Shown piece by piece: positions 7,705-15,037 of a DNA stretch of 49,920 nucleotides. A model generated the notes under the pieces. That model saw only the letters and a list, made by a program, of their open reading frames with translations. It was not told the DNA's origin and did not search any database. How positions within the stretch are numbered: position 1 is the first letter of the stretch; each line of letters begins with the position of its first letter. The translations under genes were made by a program, and so were the position numbers. Location of the stretch: the NCBI GenBank assembly GCA_050257395.1, contig JBLMWU010000304.1, positions 1-49,920 on the forward strand. Direction: 5' to 3'. This DNA is from JAIRTY01 sp050257395 (GTDB lineage: Bacteria; Actinomycetota; Actinomycetes; Streptosporangiales; Streptosporangiaceae).

Positions 7705-8041
7705 TCACCCGCCGGGGCCGGTGCGGGTCAGGTGGGCCTCCGCGCCGACCGGCTGGTAGCCGGCCGCGAGGAATGCCCGGACGCTCGCCCCGTCAGGCCG
7801 GGTCGGTGTCGGCGAAGATGACCGCGTGCGCGCTGAACCCGATCACTCCCGCGTCACGTGGGGAGGCGGCCGGCAGGATGGTGACGCGGCCGTCCGCGGG
7901 CGGGAACCGGCCCGCGGCAGCCTCCCGGAGCAGGGCCGCCAGCGCCCGTGCCGCTGGCGGCTGAGCCGCAGCGGCCTGGGCCGCTGACCCGCTGTCCGGC
8001 CCGGCGGGCGTCAGGGCCGCCTGGCCGGCGGGATCAGCCAC
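7705..8041 (-). pseudogene. Decayed GNAT-family N-acetyltransferase
   Basis: A GTG at 8041 overlaps the stop of the second lnt by 8 bases and opens an 82-codon frame ending at 7793. It contains PPADGRVTILPAASPRDAGV and HAVIFADTDPA, which I recognise as the start of an actinobacterial GNAT-type protein of usually more than 200 residues. Just before the stop, a +1 change of frame gives PDGASVRAFLAAGYQPVGAE and a new stop at 7705, which reads like the end of the same family. The acetyl-CoA binding middle (roughly 110-120 residues) is missing. An internal deletion with a frame change is the simplest explanation. Family assignment rests on memory of related sequences. Confidence 0.6.
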
Positions 8042-9671
8042 GGCGCCGGAGTACGCCAGCGGCCGCCCAGCCGAGCCCGGCGAGGGTGAGCAGGGCGATC
8101 ACATACTCCGGCCAGGCGCCGGCCCGGTCCGCCAGGGTCAGGCCGGTGAGCAGCGGCACACGCCCATCCAGGACCGCCTGCCGCCAGGTCCCGGTGCGGG
8201 CGATGAGGCTGCCGTCCGGCCCGATGAGGGCGCTGACCCCGGTGGTGGAGGCCACGACCACGGCGCGGTCGGACTCGATGGCCCGGATGCGGGCCATCGC
8301 CAGCTGCTGCAGGGTTTCCCCGAGCTGCCCGTCCACCTCGAAGGTCGCGTCATTGGTCTGCACGGTGAGCAGGTTGGCGCCGGCGGTGACCTCGGATCTG
8401 ACCAGGTTGTCGAAGCCGACCTCGTAGCAGATGACGTCGCCGAGGCGGATCCGGCCGACCCGGAACACCACCGGCCGGTGGCCCGGGGTGAAGTTGTGCG
8501 GCTGCAGCGCCACCAGCGACGTGATCCGCCGCAGCAGCCCACGGAAGGGGATGACCTCGCCAAACGGGACGAGCTGGCGCTTGATGTAGGCGGCCGCCGG
8601 GCCCCGCCCGGGCAGCCACAGCAGCCCCGCGTTGCGGACCGGGTTCTGCAGCACCGCGCCCACCAGCACCGGCCGGCCGATGGCGCTGACCGCGGCGGAG
8701 ATCTGCGCGTAGACCGGCGGGTACAGCCGCGGGTCGATGTCCGTGGCATTCTCCGGCCAGATGACCAGATCGGGCCGTGGCCGGGCGGCGGCCCGCACCT
8801 GGGCAGCGAGCCGCTCGGTGGCGAGCGCGTGGTTGGCCGTCACGGTGGTAGCGCGCAGCAGGCCGGGCAGGTCGCGGGCGTGCGGCACATCACCCTGGAC
8901 GGCCGCGACGGTGGCGGTGCCGGTGGCGGCCTGGCCGGCCGGGAGCAGCGGCCCGGCCGCGGCCAGCCCGGCCGCCGCGGCCAGCGCCACCGCGGGCGCC
9001 ACCCGCGGCCGCAGGTGACGGCGCCAGCCCCGGCCCCCCGCGGAGCGGGTGATCAGCAGCCAGGCCAGCGTGGCACCGGTGAGCGCCACCAGGAACGTGA
9101 TCAGCGGGGCGCCGCCGATGGCGGCCCAGCGGGCGGCCGGCGCGGACGCCTGGCTCATCGCGAGCCGGCCCCAGGGGAAGCCGCCCCACGGCCAGCGGTC
9201 GCGCACCGCCTCCGCGCTCACCCACCAGCCTGCCACCGCCAGCGGCCAGGCGGGCAGCCGGAGCAGCAGCCGCAGGGCGAGGGTGAGGACCACGAACACC
9301 GCCATGTCCGCGCCCGCGAGCGCCGCCCACGCGTACCAGGCGACGTTGAGCACCCACGACAGCAGCGGCAGGAACAGCGCCAGCCCGAACAGGAGCCCGA
9401 CGAGCAGCGAGCCCCGCAGGCCGCGGCCCCACAGCGCCATCGTGAGCAGCGCCGGCCCGGCGGCTGCCAGCGGCCAGGCGCCCACCGGCGGGAACGCCGC
9501 TGCCAGCGCCAGCCCGCCGGCCAGCGCCGCGAGCGCCGCCCAGGGCAGCCGCAGCACCCGGCGGTCCGATGGCGCGGCAGCGGGCGGGCCGGTGACCGGG
9601 GCCGCCCCCGGCGACTGCGTCACCGGGGAGCCCGCCGCGGCGCCGGCAGCGCCATCGGTGCCGCGTGCCAT
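8034..9671 (-). CDS. lnt: Apolipoprotein N-acyltransferase, second copy
   Basis: The start is taken at ATG 9671 because AGGAGG lies six bases upstream; the frame is open to 9722 without such a site. The 545-residue protein has a ~35-residue Ala/Pro-rich cytoplasmic lead, about six membrane helices, then a nitrilase-type periplasmic domain with Glu307 (IWPENATD), Lys364 (YIKRQLVPFGE) and Cys415 (DVICYEVGF), and a final helix near 525. All three residues of the Lnt catalytic triad are present, so activity is likely. It would N-acylate diacylglyceryl-cysteine of mature lipoproteins. Two Lnt genes within 5 kb suggest a division of labour between lipoprotein substrates, known from some actinomycetes. 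The downstream GNAT remnant overlaps its stop. Confidence 0.9.
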   Translation of the reverse strand: MARGTDGAAGAAAGSPVTQSPGAAPVTGPPAAAPSDRRVLRLPWAALAALAGGLALAAAFPPVGAWPLAAAGPALLTMALWGRGLRGSLLVGLLFGLALFLPLLSWVLNVAWYAWAALAGADMAVFVVLTLALRLLLRLPAWPLAVAGWWVSAEAVRDRWPWGGFPWGRLAMSQASAPAARWAAIGGAPLITFLVALTGATLAWLLITRSAGGRGWRRHLRPRVAPAVALAAAAGLAAAGPLLPAGQAATGTATVAAVQGDVPHARDLPGLLRATTVTANHALATERLAAQVRAAARPRPDLVIWPENATDIDPRLYPPVYAQISAAVSAIGRPVLVGAVLQNPVRNAGLLWLPGRGPAAAYIKRQLVPFGEVIPFRGLLRRITSLVALQPHNFTPGHRPVVFRVGRIRLGDVICYEVGFDNLVRSEVTAGANLLTVQTNDATFEVDGQLGETLQQLAMARIRAIESDRAVVVASTTGVSALIGPDGSLIARTGTWRQAVLDGRVPLLTGLTLADRAGAWPEYVIALLTLAGLGWAAAGVLRRRG

Positions 9672-9800
9672 CGGCCCCCTCCTGTCCCGCCATTTCGGAT
9701 TGGTCATGATTCCGCTGGTCACGGTACCGCCCGCAAGCCCGTATGAGGCGAGCCTAGCCGGGACGGGACCCGCGATTCTGCCGTGATCACCGTCATCTAG

Positions 9801-9823
9801 CGTGATAACGTCGTCACGGCCTG
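9801..9823 (+). promoter_or_regulatory. Conserved upstream element, copy 1
   Basis: A 23-base block with CGTGATA at its left and ACGGCCTG at its right ends 47 bases before the start at 9870. It matches 18 of 23 positions of the block at 10769-10791, which lies at the same distance from the paralogous gene. It may be a promoter or operator shared by the pair, or simply duplicated DNA under less drift. Confidence 0.4.
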
Positions 9824-9869
9824 TTGGCGGGCAGGCTTCCCGCTAGGTGCTATCCGTAAGGCGCAGCCC

Positions 9870-10715
9870 GTGATCAAGATCCGCTATGCCTGCCTGCCGG
9901 AGGGACTGCATGCCGCCGCCGTCGCCCGCGGCAGGCACGCCACGATCTATCTGCGCCCGGGCCTGCGCCCCGCGCAGCGCCGGGACGCCCTGGCGCGGCT
10001 GCGGCGCAACTCCCGGCTCGGCTACGCCCCGCCGCTGCCAGCGGCCGGAGTGGCGTGGGCGCTGGCCGGCGACCGCATCCGGCGGACCCTGCGCGATGTG
10101 CGCGGCGCCGTGCAGTGCCACCCGCTGGGCACGCTCGGGGTCGCGGGGGTCCTGGCCGGGGTCGCGGTGTCGTACATGACGCTGATGACCACCCCGCTGC
10201 CTGCTGGCGGCCTGGTGTCGGCGGGCAGCCTCCCAGCCGCCGGGAACGGCGAGACGGCGGCGGCCGGCCGGCCCGGCAGCGCCGGGTTACCCGCCTCCGC
10301 GCTGGTGCCGCTGGGGCTGAAACCGCGCCCGTGGAGCGTGCCCGACGCCCGGCCGCGGCACCGGCACGCCGGCCAGGGGCAGTGGCGGTACCGCGGGCGT
10401 CCCGGGCCGCACCCGCCGGCGCACCGCGGCCCGCGCCGCCGGCCCGGCCGGCGGTGGCCGCGGCGGCCGGCCGGCGGCCAGTGGCCCAGCCGGGACGTGC
10501 ACGGCTGGCCGCCTCATCGCGGACGGCACGGGACGCGGGAACGCCAGCCGGGGAACCGCCAGCGGCCGGGATTCTCCGGCTGGCGCCGGCCGGGGCCCAG
10601 CGGGCATCCCGCCGGCCAGCGACCCCCGGGTGGCTGGGACTACTACCCGCAGTTTCGCGCCTGGCCGCAACAGGCAGGCCCGGAATGGGGCACCGCAGGA
10701 AGCCGGTGGGGCTAG
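9870..10715 (+). CDS. Single-pass membrane protein with Arg/Gly/Pro/Trp-rich tail (paralogue of next gene)
   Basis: The protein starts with GTG at 9870 and is 281 residues long. Residues 1-~75 form a small cytoplasmic domain beginning MIKIRYACLPEGLH, with TIYLRPGL and a basic helix. One membrane helix follows (~88-107, TLGVAGVLAGVAVSYMTLM). The remaining ~170 residues are outside and very rich in Arg, Pro, Gly, His and Trp, ending in WDYYPQFRAW and GSRWG. Third codon positions stay GC-rich in this tail, so the frame is real. The next gene has the same start and helix but a different tail. I do not recognise a named family. Such basic aromatic tails suit contact with the cell wall or an acidic polymer, which is inference. 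Confidence 0.7.
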   Translation: MIKIRYACLPEGLHAAAVARGRHATIYLRPGLRPAQRRDALARLRRNSRLGYAPPLPAAGVAWALAGDRIRRTLRDVRGAVQCHPLGTLGVAGVLAGVAVSYMTLMTTPLPAGGLVSAGSLPAAGNGETAAAGRPGSAGLPASALVPLGLKPRPWSVPDARPRHRHAGQGQWRYRGRPGPHPPAHRGPRRRPGRRWPRRPAGGQWPSRDVHGWPPHRGRHGTRERQPGNRQRPGFSGWRRPGPSGHPAGQRPPGGWDYYPQFRAWPQQAGPEWGTAGSRWG

Positions 10716-10768
10716 CCGCCGCGAAATCCGGCTAAATGGCGCTTTCGGCGCCGGCAGCGGACGATGAT

Positions 10769-10791
10769 CGTGATAGCTTCAAGACGGCCTG
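10769..10791 (+). promoter_or_regulatory. Conserved upstream element, copy 2
   Basis: This is the partner of the block at 9801-9823. It ends 46 bases before the ATG at 10837. Both share CGTGATA at the left and ACGGCCTG at the right with five mismatches between. The equal spacing is what makes a regulatory role plausible. No clear -35 box is seen. Confidence 0.4.
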
Positions 10792-10836
10792 CTCCCCGGC
10801 GAGCAGCTTCTGTCAGCCCTCGCGAGGCCAATTCAC

Positions 10837-11475
10837 ATGATCAAGATCCGCTACGCGTCCCTGCCAGAGGGCCTGCACATCCAGGCGCGCAGGGAAAGCG
10901 GGCACACGATCATCTACCTGCGCCCCGGGCTGACCTCTGACCAGCGCCGGGAGGCGCTGCGGCGGGCGCGCCAGAGCGCCCGGATGGGGCACGGGCCCAA
11001 GCTGCCCGCTCCCGGCCTGGCCCGCGCCCTGGCCGCCGACCGGGCCATGTCCACCCTGCGGAACGCCGGGGCGGCGGTGCGCCAGCATCCGTTCGGTGCG
11101 GGCATGCTGGCGGCCCTGCTCGCGGGGGCCGTGGTCTCGTACTCGCTGTTCGTCACCGTGTCGGTGCGCCTGATCTATCCGCAGGTGCCCGGGCTGCAGC
11201 CGACCGTGCCGCACCCGACGGTGCCGGTGCCCGTGCCGCAGCCGGGGGCGTCGTCCCCCGGCCCGCACCGGTCCGGGTCCGCCGCCCCGGGCAGCGGGGT
11301 GGCGCCCACCCCGGGCAGCTCCGCGCCGGGCAAGACCCCCTCGCCCGGCCCGCGGCCGCCCACGCCCGCGCCGTCACCGTCGTCCGTGCCGCCTTCGCCC
11401 ACCCCCAGCCCGCAGCCCAGCCCCGGCGGCGTGTGCGTGAAGGTGGGCCCGCTGGGCATCTGCCTCTCCCTGTAG
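10837..11475 (+). CDS. Single-pass membrane protein with Pro/Ser-rich tail (paralogue of previous gene)
   Basis: A 212-residue protein whose first ~110 residues align with the gene just upstream: MIKIRYASLPEGLH, TIIYLRPGL, QRREALRRAR, ALAADRAMSTLR, QHPFG, then a membrane helix at ~88-108. The outside part is a proline/serine/threonine-rich stalk of about 90 residues (PSPTPSPQPSPGG) that ends in a short hydrophobic peptide with two cysteines (CVKVGPLGICLSL), which could form a disulfide. The conserved cytoplasmic head with divergent tails suggests one shared inner partner and two different outer functions. It may be co-regulated with its paralogue through the matching upstream block. No function is known to me. 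Confidence 0.72.
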   Translation: MIKIRYASLPEGLHIQARRESGHTIIYLRPGLTSDQRREALRRARQSARMGHGPKLPAPGLARALAADRAMSTLRNAGAAVRQHPFGAGMLAALLAGAVVSYSLFVTVSVRLIYPQVPGLQPTVPHPTVPVPVPQPGASSPGPHRSGSAAPGSGVAPTPGSSAPGKTPSPGPRPPTPAPSPSSVPPSPTPSPQPSPGGVCVKVGPLGICLSL

Positions 11476-11558
11476 GCCATATCCCCTCATGGGGGCGTAT
11501 TCCCGGGCGGAGGGGACCGGATAGCCTGCTGCTCGATGGACAGCACGGGGAGGAGCCG

Positions 11559-12533
11559 GTGAGCCGGCGCGGCTGGGCGCTGTTCGCCGCGATGGGCGTG
11601 ATCTGGGGACTGCCCTACCTGTTCATCAAGATCGCGGACGGTGGCGTGGCAGTGCCGGTGCTGGTGCTGGCGAGGGTCACGGTCGGCGCCCTGCTGCTGG
11701 CGCCGGTCGCACTGCGCCGCCGCCAGTTCGGCGCGCTGCGCGGGCACCTGCGCTGGCTGGCGCTGTTCGCGTGCGTGGAGATGATCCTGCCCTGGGCGAC
11801 GCTGTCGGACGCGGAACGGCACCTGACCAGCTCCATGAGCGGGCTGCTGATCGCCGCGGTGCCGATCATCGGCCTGGTGCTGGCGCGGCTGACCGGCGGC
11901 CGGGAGCGCCTCACCGTCACCCGCTGGATCGGCCTGCTGGCCGGGCTGGCCGGAGTCGCGCTGCTGGCCGGGCCGGGCGCGCTGGGCGGCGGCGCCTGGC
12001 CGGTGGCCGAGGTGCTGCTGACCGCCCTGGGCTACGCCATCGGGCCGCTCATCGCCGCCCGCAAGCTGGCCGATCTCCCGGGGCTCGCGGTGAACGCGGC
12101 CTGCCTGAGCTTCGCCGCCCTCGTCTACGCGCCGGCCGCCGCGCTGACCTGGCCATCGGCGCTGCCGTCGTGGCGGGTGCTCAGCGCCCTGGCGGCCCTC
12201 GGCGTCATCTGCACGGCCACCGCGTTCGTGCTGTTCTTCAAGCTCATCGCCGAGGTGGGCCCGGCCCGCGCGACCGTCATCACCTACATCAACCCGGCGG
12301 TGGCCGTGGCGCTCGGCGTGACCGTGCTCGGCGAGCCGCTGACGGTGGAGATCGTGGCCGCGTTCGTCCTCATCCTGGCCGGCTCGATCCTGGCGACCCG
12401 GGCCGGCAGGCCGGTGCCCGCGCCCGTGCCCGTGCCGGTGCCCATGCCCGCGGCAGAGGCCGGCCCGCCAGCGGAGAGGCAGCCCGGGACGGCCCGACAG
12501 CACCGCCCGTTGCCACTAGAATCGCGCGAGTGA
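11559..12533 (+). CDS. EamA/DMT-family transporter
   Basis: I start at GTG 11559 because GGGGAGGAG lies just upstream; the frame is open to 11433 without support. The 324-residue product has ten hydrophobic helices in two EamA repeats (each about 140 residues), with WALFAAMGVIWGLPYLFIKI at the start and a typical second-repeat end (YINPAVAVALGVTVLGEPLT). The family exports small metabolites, amino acids or drugs, and the substrate cannot be predicted. After the last helix comes a ~40-residue Pro/Ala/Val tail. Its stop overlaps the serS start in a GTGA arrangement, so the two genes are translationally coupled. Confidence 0.88.
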   Translation: MSRRGWALFAAMGVIWGLPYLFIKIADGGVAVPVLVLARVTVGALLLAPVALRRRQFGALRGHLRWLALFACVEMILPWATLSDAERHLTSSMSGLLIAAVPIIGLVLARLTGGRERLTVTRWIGLLAGLAGVALLAGPGALGGGAWPVAEVLLTALGYAIGPLIAARKLADLPGLAVNAACLSFAALVYAPAAALTWPSALPSWRVLSALAALGVICTATAFVLFFKLIAEVGPARATVITYINPAVAVALGVTVLGEPLTVEIVAAFVLILAGSILATRAGRPVPAPVPVPVPMPAAEAGPPAERQPGTARQHRPLPLESRE

Positions 12534-13776
12534 TTGATCTGAGGGCTGCCCGCCAGGAACCGGACCGGTTCCGCGCCGCGCTCGCCCGCCGCGGCGCCGC
12601 GGAAGACTTCGACGCGCTGCTCGCCGCCGACCGGGTGTGGCGGGAGCTCACCGAGCGTACCGAGGCGCTCCGCGCCGAGCAGAAGCGGTCGTCCAAGGGC
12701 ACGCCGCCCAGCCCGGAGGAGATCAAGGAGCTGCGGCGGCTGCGGGAGGAGCTGACCGCGGCCCAGGCAGAACTGGCGCAGGCGGCCAGCGACCGGGACA
12801 CGCTGCTGGCCCGGATCCCGAACCTGCCCGACCCGACCGCGGCCGACGGCATGGCCGAAGAGGACGCCGAGGTCGTCCGGACCTGGGGCGAGCCGCCGTC
12901 CTTCAGCTTCGAGCCCCGCGAGGCCACCGACCTGGCCTCGCCGGCCGGCTGGATCGACATGGCCCGCGGTGCCCGGCTGTCGGGGTCCCGGTTCGCGTAC
13001 CGGATCGGGGACGTGGCCCTGACCGAGATGGCCCTGTACCGGTTCGTGCTCGACCGGCTGGCCGGCAAGGGGTTCCTGCCGGTGCTGCCGCCCGTGCTGG
13101 TGGGCGAGCGGGCCATGTACGGCACCGGCTTCCTGCCGACCGAGGAGTCCAACCTCTACCGGGTCGAGTCCGACGACCTGTACCTGACCGGCACCTCCGA
13201 GGTCGCGCTGGCAGGCATCCACATGGACGAGCGGCTGGAGGAAGACCAGCTGCCAGCCCTGTACGCGGGGTTCTCCACCAACTTCCGGCGGGAGGCCGGG
13301 GCGGCGGGCAAGGACACCAAGGGCATGTTCCGGGTGCACCAGTTCGACAAGGTGGAGATGTACGTCTACTGCCTGCCCGAGGAGTCCCAGGCCTTCCACG
13401 ACCGGCTGCTGGCCCACGAAGAGGAGATAGTCCAGGCGCTCGGCCTGCCCTACCGGGTCATGAACATCGCGGTCGGCGATCTCGGCGCTCCGGCGGCCAA
13501 GAAGTACGACATCGAGGCGTGGTTCCCGGTGCAGCAGCGCTACCGCGAGGTACCTCGTGCTCCAACACCACCGACTATCAGGCCCGGCGGATGAACGTCC
13601 GGTTCCGCCGGGACGGCAGGCTGGAGTTCGTGCACACGCTCAACGGGACCGGCGCGACCGCCCGCGCGCTGCTGGCCATCATGGAGAACTTCCAGGACGA
13701 GGGCGGCACCGTCGCCGTCCCCGAGGTGCTGCGCGGCTACGGGGCGCCCGCGACGATCGGCCGCCCGCGGGACTGA
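12530..13776 (+). pseudogene. serS: Seryl-tRNA synthetase with one-base frameshift (gene otherwise complete)
   Basis: From GTG 12530 the frame encodes SerS: the N-terminal tRNA-binding coiled coil (~25-100), then the class II core with the motif 2 region (FRREAGAAGKDTKG, FRVHQFDKVE). After EAWFPVQQRYREV the frame turns to RAPTPP and stops at 13594. In the next frame the expected SCSNTTDYQARR continues, then HTLNGTG and the motif 3 region to a stop at 13776. The sequence GAGGTACCTCG at ~13547-13557 lacks one base compared with the expected Glu-Val-Thr-Ser codons. Restored, the protein would be 415 residues, a normal SerS length. SerS is essential, so this is a sequencing error, or another copy exists elsewhere. 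Confidence 0.85.
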
Positions 13777-13854
13777 CGCGGCCGCCGCCGGGCGGGTTAC
13801 GGTGGCGGTGACGCCCGCGGCTGCCGCGGGCGGCGGCCGAGACCGGAGGCTCCC

Positions 13855-14871
13855 ATGACGCGATCCGCACCCACGGCCACCCCGGCTCCGCGTTACGCCA
13901 GCCCGGTGGACTATGACACCTACGGCCCCTACGGGCCGGGCCGCGGCTTCAGCTCCGGGCAGCGCTTCCACCGGCCCCGCTACCGCTTCCAGGGCCGGAT
14001 CACGGCCGACGGCTCCAGCGGGTACCCGGCCGAGCCCGGCCGCTACCACCTGTACATCGCCTGGGGCTGCCCGTGGGCGCAGCGCACCGCGATCGTGCGC
14101 AAGCTCATGCAGCTCGACGACGTGGTGTCGCTGTCCTATGTGGACGACGAGCGGGACGGCCGGGGCTGGGCGTTCCGGGAGCGGCGCGGCGCCGACCCGG
14201 TGAACGGGTTCGAGTTCCTCGCCGAGGCCTACGAGGCCACCGAACCCGGCTATGACGGGCACGTGTCGGTGCCTGTGCTGTGGGACCGGCGGACGGGCCG
14301 GGTCGTCAGCAACAACTTCCCCGACATCACCATCGACCTGGGCACACAGTTCGGGGCGTGGACGGGCAGCCCGGTGGACCTGTACCCGCAGGCGCTCCGG
14401 GCCGAGATCGACGCGCTGAACGAACGGGTGTACGAGCGGGTCAACAACGCGCCGTACCTCGTCGCCGGGGCCACCACCGAGGCCGAGTACACCGAGCTGG
14501 CGGGCCGCATGACCGGCATGCTCGCCGAGCTGGACGAGCGGCTGGCCAGCCGCCGGTATCTGGTCGGCGGCCAGCTCACCGAGGCGGACGTCCGGCTGTG
14601 GCCCACGCTGGCACGGTTCGACCTCGCGTACAACCCGATGGCCGGGGTCAGCGAGCGCCCGCTGACCAGCTACCCGAACCTGTGGGGCTACGCCCGGGAC
14701 CTCTATCAGCTGCCCGCGTTCCGCGAGACCACCGATTTCGGCGCGATGGGCGGGCTGCGCCGCGGGCCCAGGCCCTCGTTCCTGAACCAGGGCACCTGGC
14801 GGCTGCAGATCGACCCGCGCCCGGCCGACTGGGACGAACCATCCCACCGCGAGCAGCTCAGCGGGGCCTGA
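13855..14871 (+). CDS. Glutathionyl-hydroquinone reductase-like (omega/xi-class GST) protein
   Basis: A 338-residue protein starting at ATG 13855 with GGAGG nearby. Residues ~60-165 are a thioredoxin-like domain with the active Cys72 in AWGCPWAQRT, the CPWA signature of the YqjG/ECM4 family, and SNNFPDI at its end. Residues ~190-310 are the all-helical GST C domain (GGQLTEADVRLWPTLARFD). These enzymes reductively remove a thiol from quinone conjugates. Actinomycetes generally use mycothiol rather than glutathione, so the natural co-substrate may be mycothiol (inference). It lies after serS in the same direction and ends in a GC-rich intergenic region facing the peptidase gene. Confidence 0.88.
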   Translation: MTRSAPTATPAPRYASPVDYDTYGPYGPGRGFSSGQRFHRPRYRFQGRITADGSSGYPAEPGRYHLYIAWGCPWAQRTAIVRKLMQLDDVVSLSYVDDERDGRGWAFRERRGADPVNGFEFLAEAYEATEPGYDGHVSVPVLWDRRTGRVVSNNFPDITIDLGTQFGAWTGSPVDLYPQALRAEIDALNERVYERVNNAPYLVAGATTEAEYTELAGRMTGMLAELDERLASRRYLVGGQLTEADVRLWPTLARFDLAYNPMAGVSERPLTSYPNLWGYARDLYQLPAFRETTDFGAMGGLRRGPRPSFLNQGTWRLQIDPRPADWDEPSHREQLSGA

Positions 14872-14894
14872 CGCACCTCCCGGCCAGCCCCAAC

Positions 14895-14938
14895 GGGCGC
14901 GGCAGCGCCCAGGCCGGAGCGAGCCGAAGGGCCGCGCC
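14895..14938. other. Hairpin-forming intergenic region between convergent genes
   Basis: The 166-base gap between two convergent genes holds GGGCGC-GGCA-GCGCCC at 14895-14910 and an overlapping alternative pair, GGCGCGGC at 14896-14903 with GCCGCGCC at 14931-14938. Further on, CCGCCGTC pairs with GACGGCGG across about 45 bases. No T-tract is present. It may act as a two-way transcription end, but this is not certain. Confidence 0.35.
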
Positions 14939-15037
14939 GCCGTCTGGACTGACGAGCGAGGCGACGAAGGAGCCGGAGCGAGGAGGGACGACGGCGGGCT
15001 CGAGCGGCCCGGAGGCGAGCGAGGGCCAGTTAAGGGC

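Noticed and set aside
10055..10735. Alternative plus-strand frame within the first membrane-protein gene
   Set aside because: The annotated frame has GC-rich third positions throughout and keeps the paralogue alignment in its first half.
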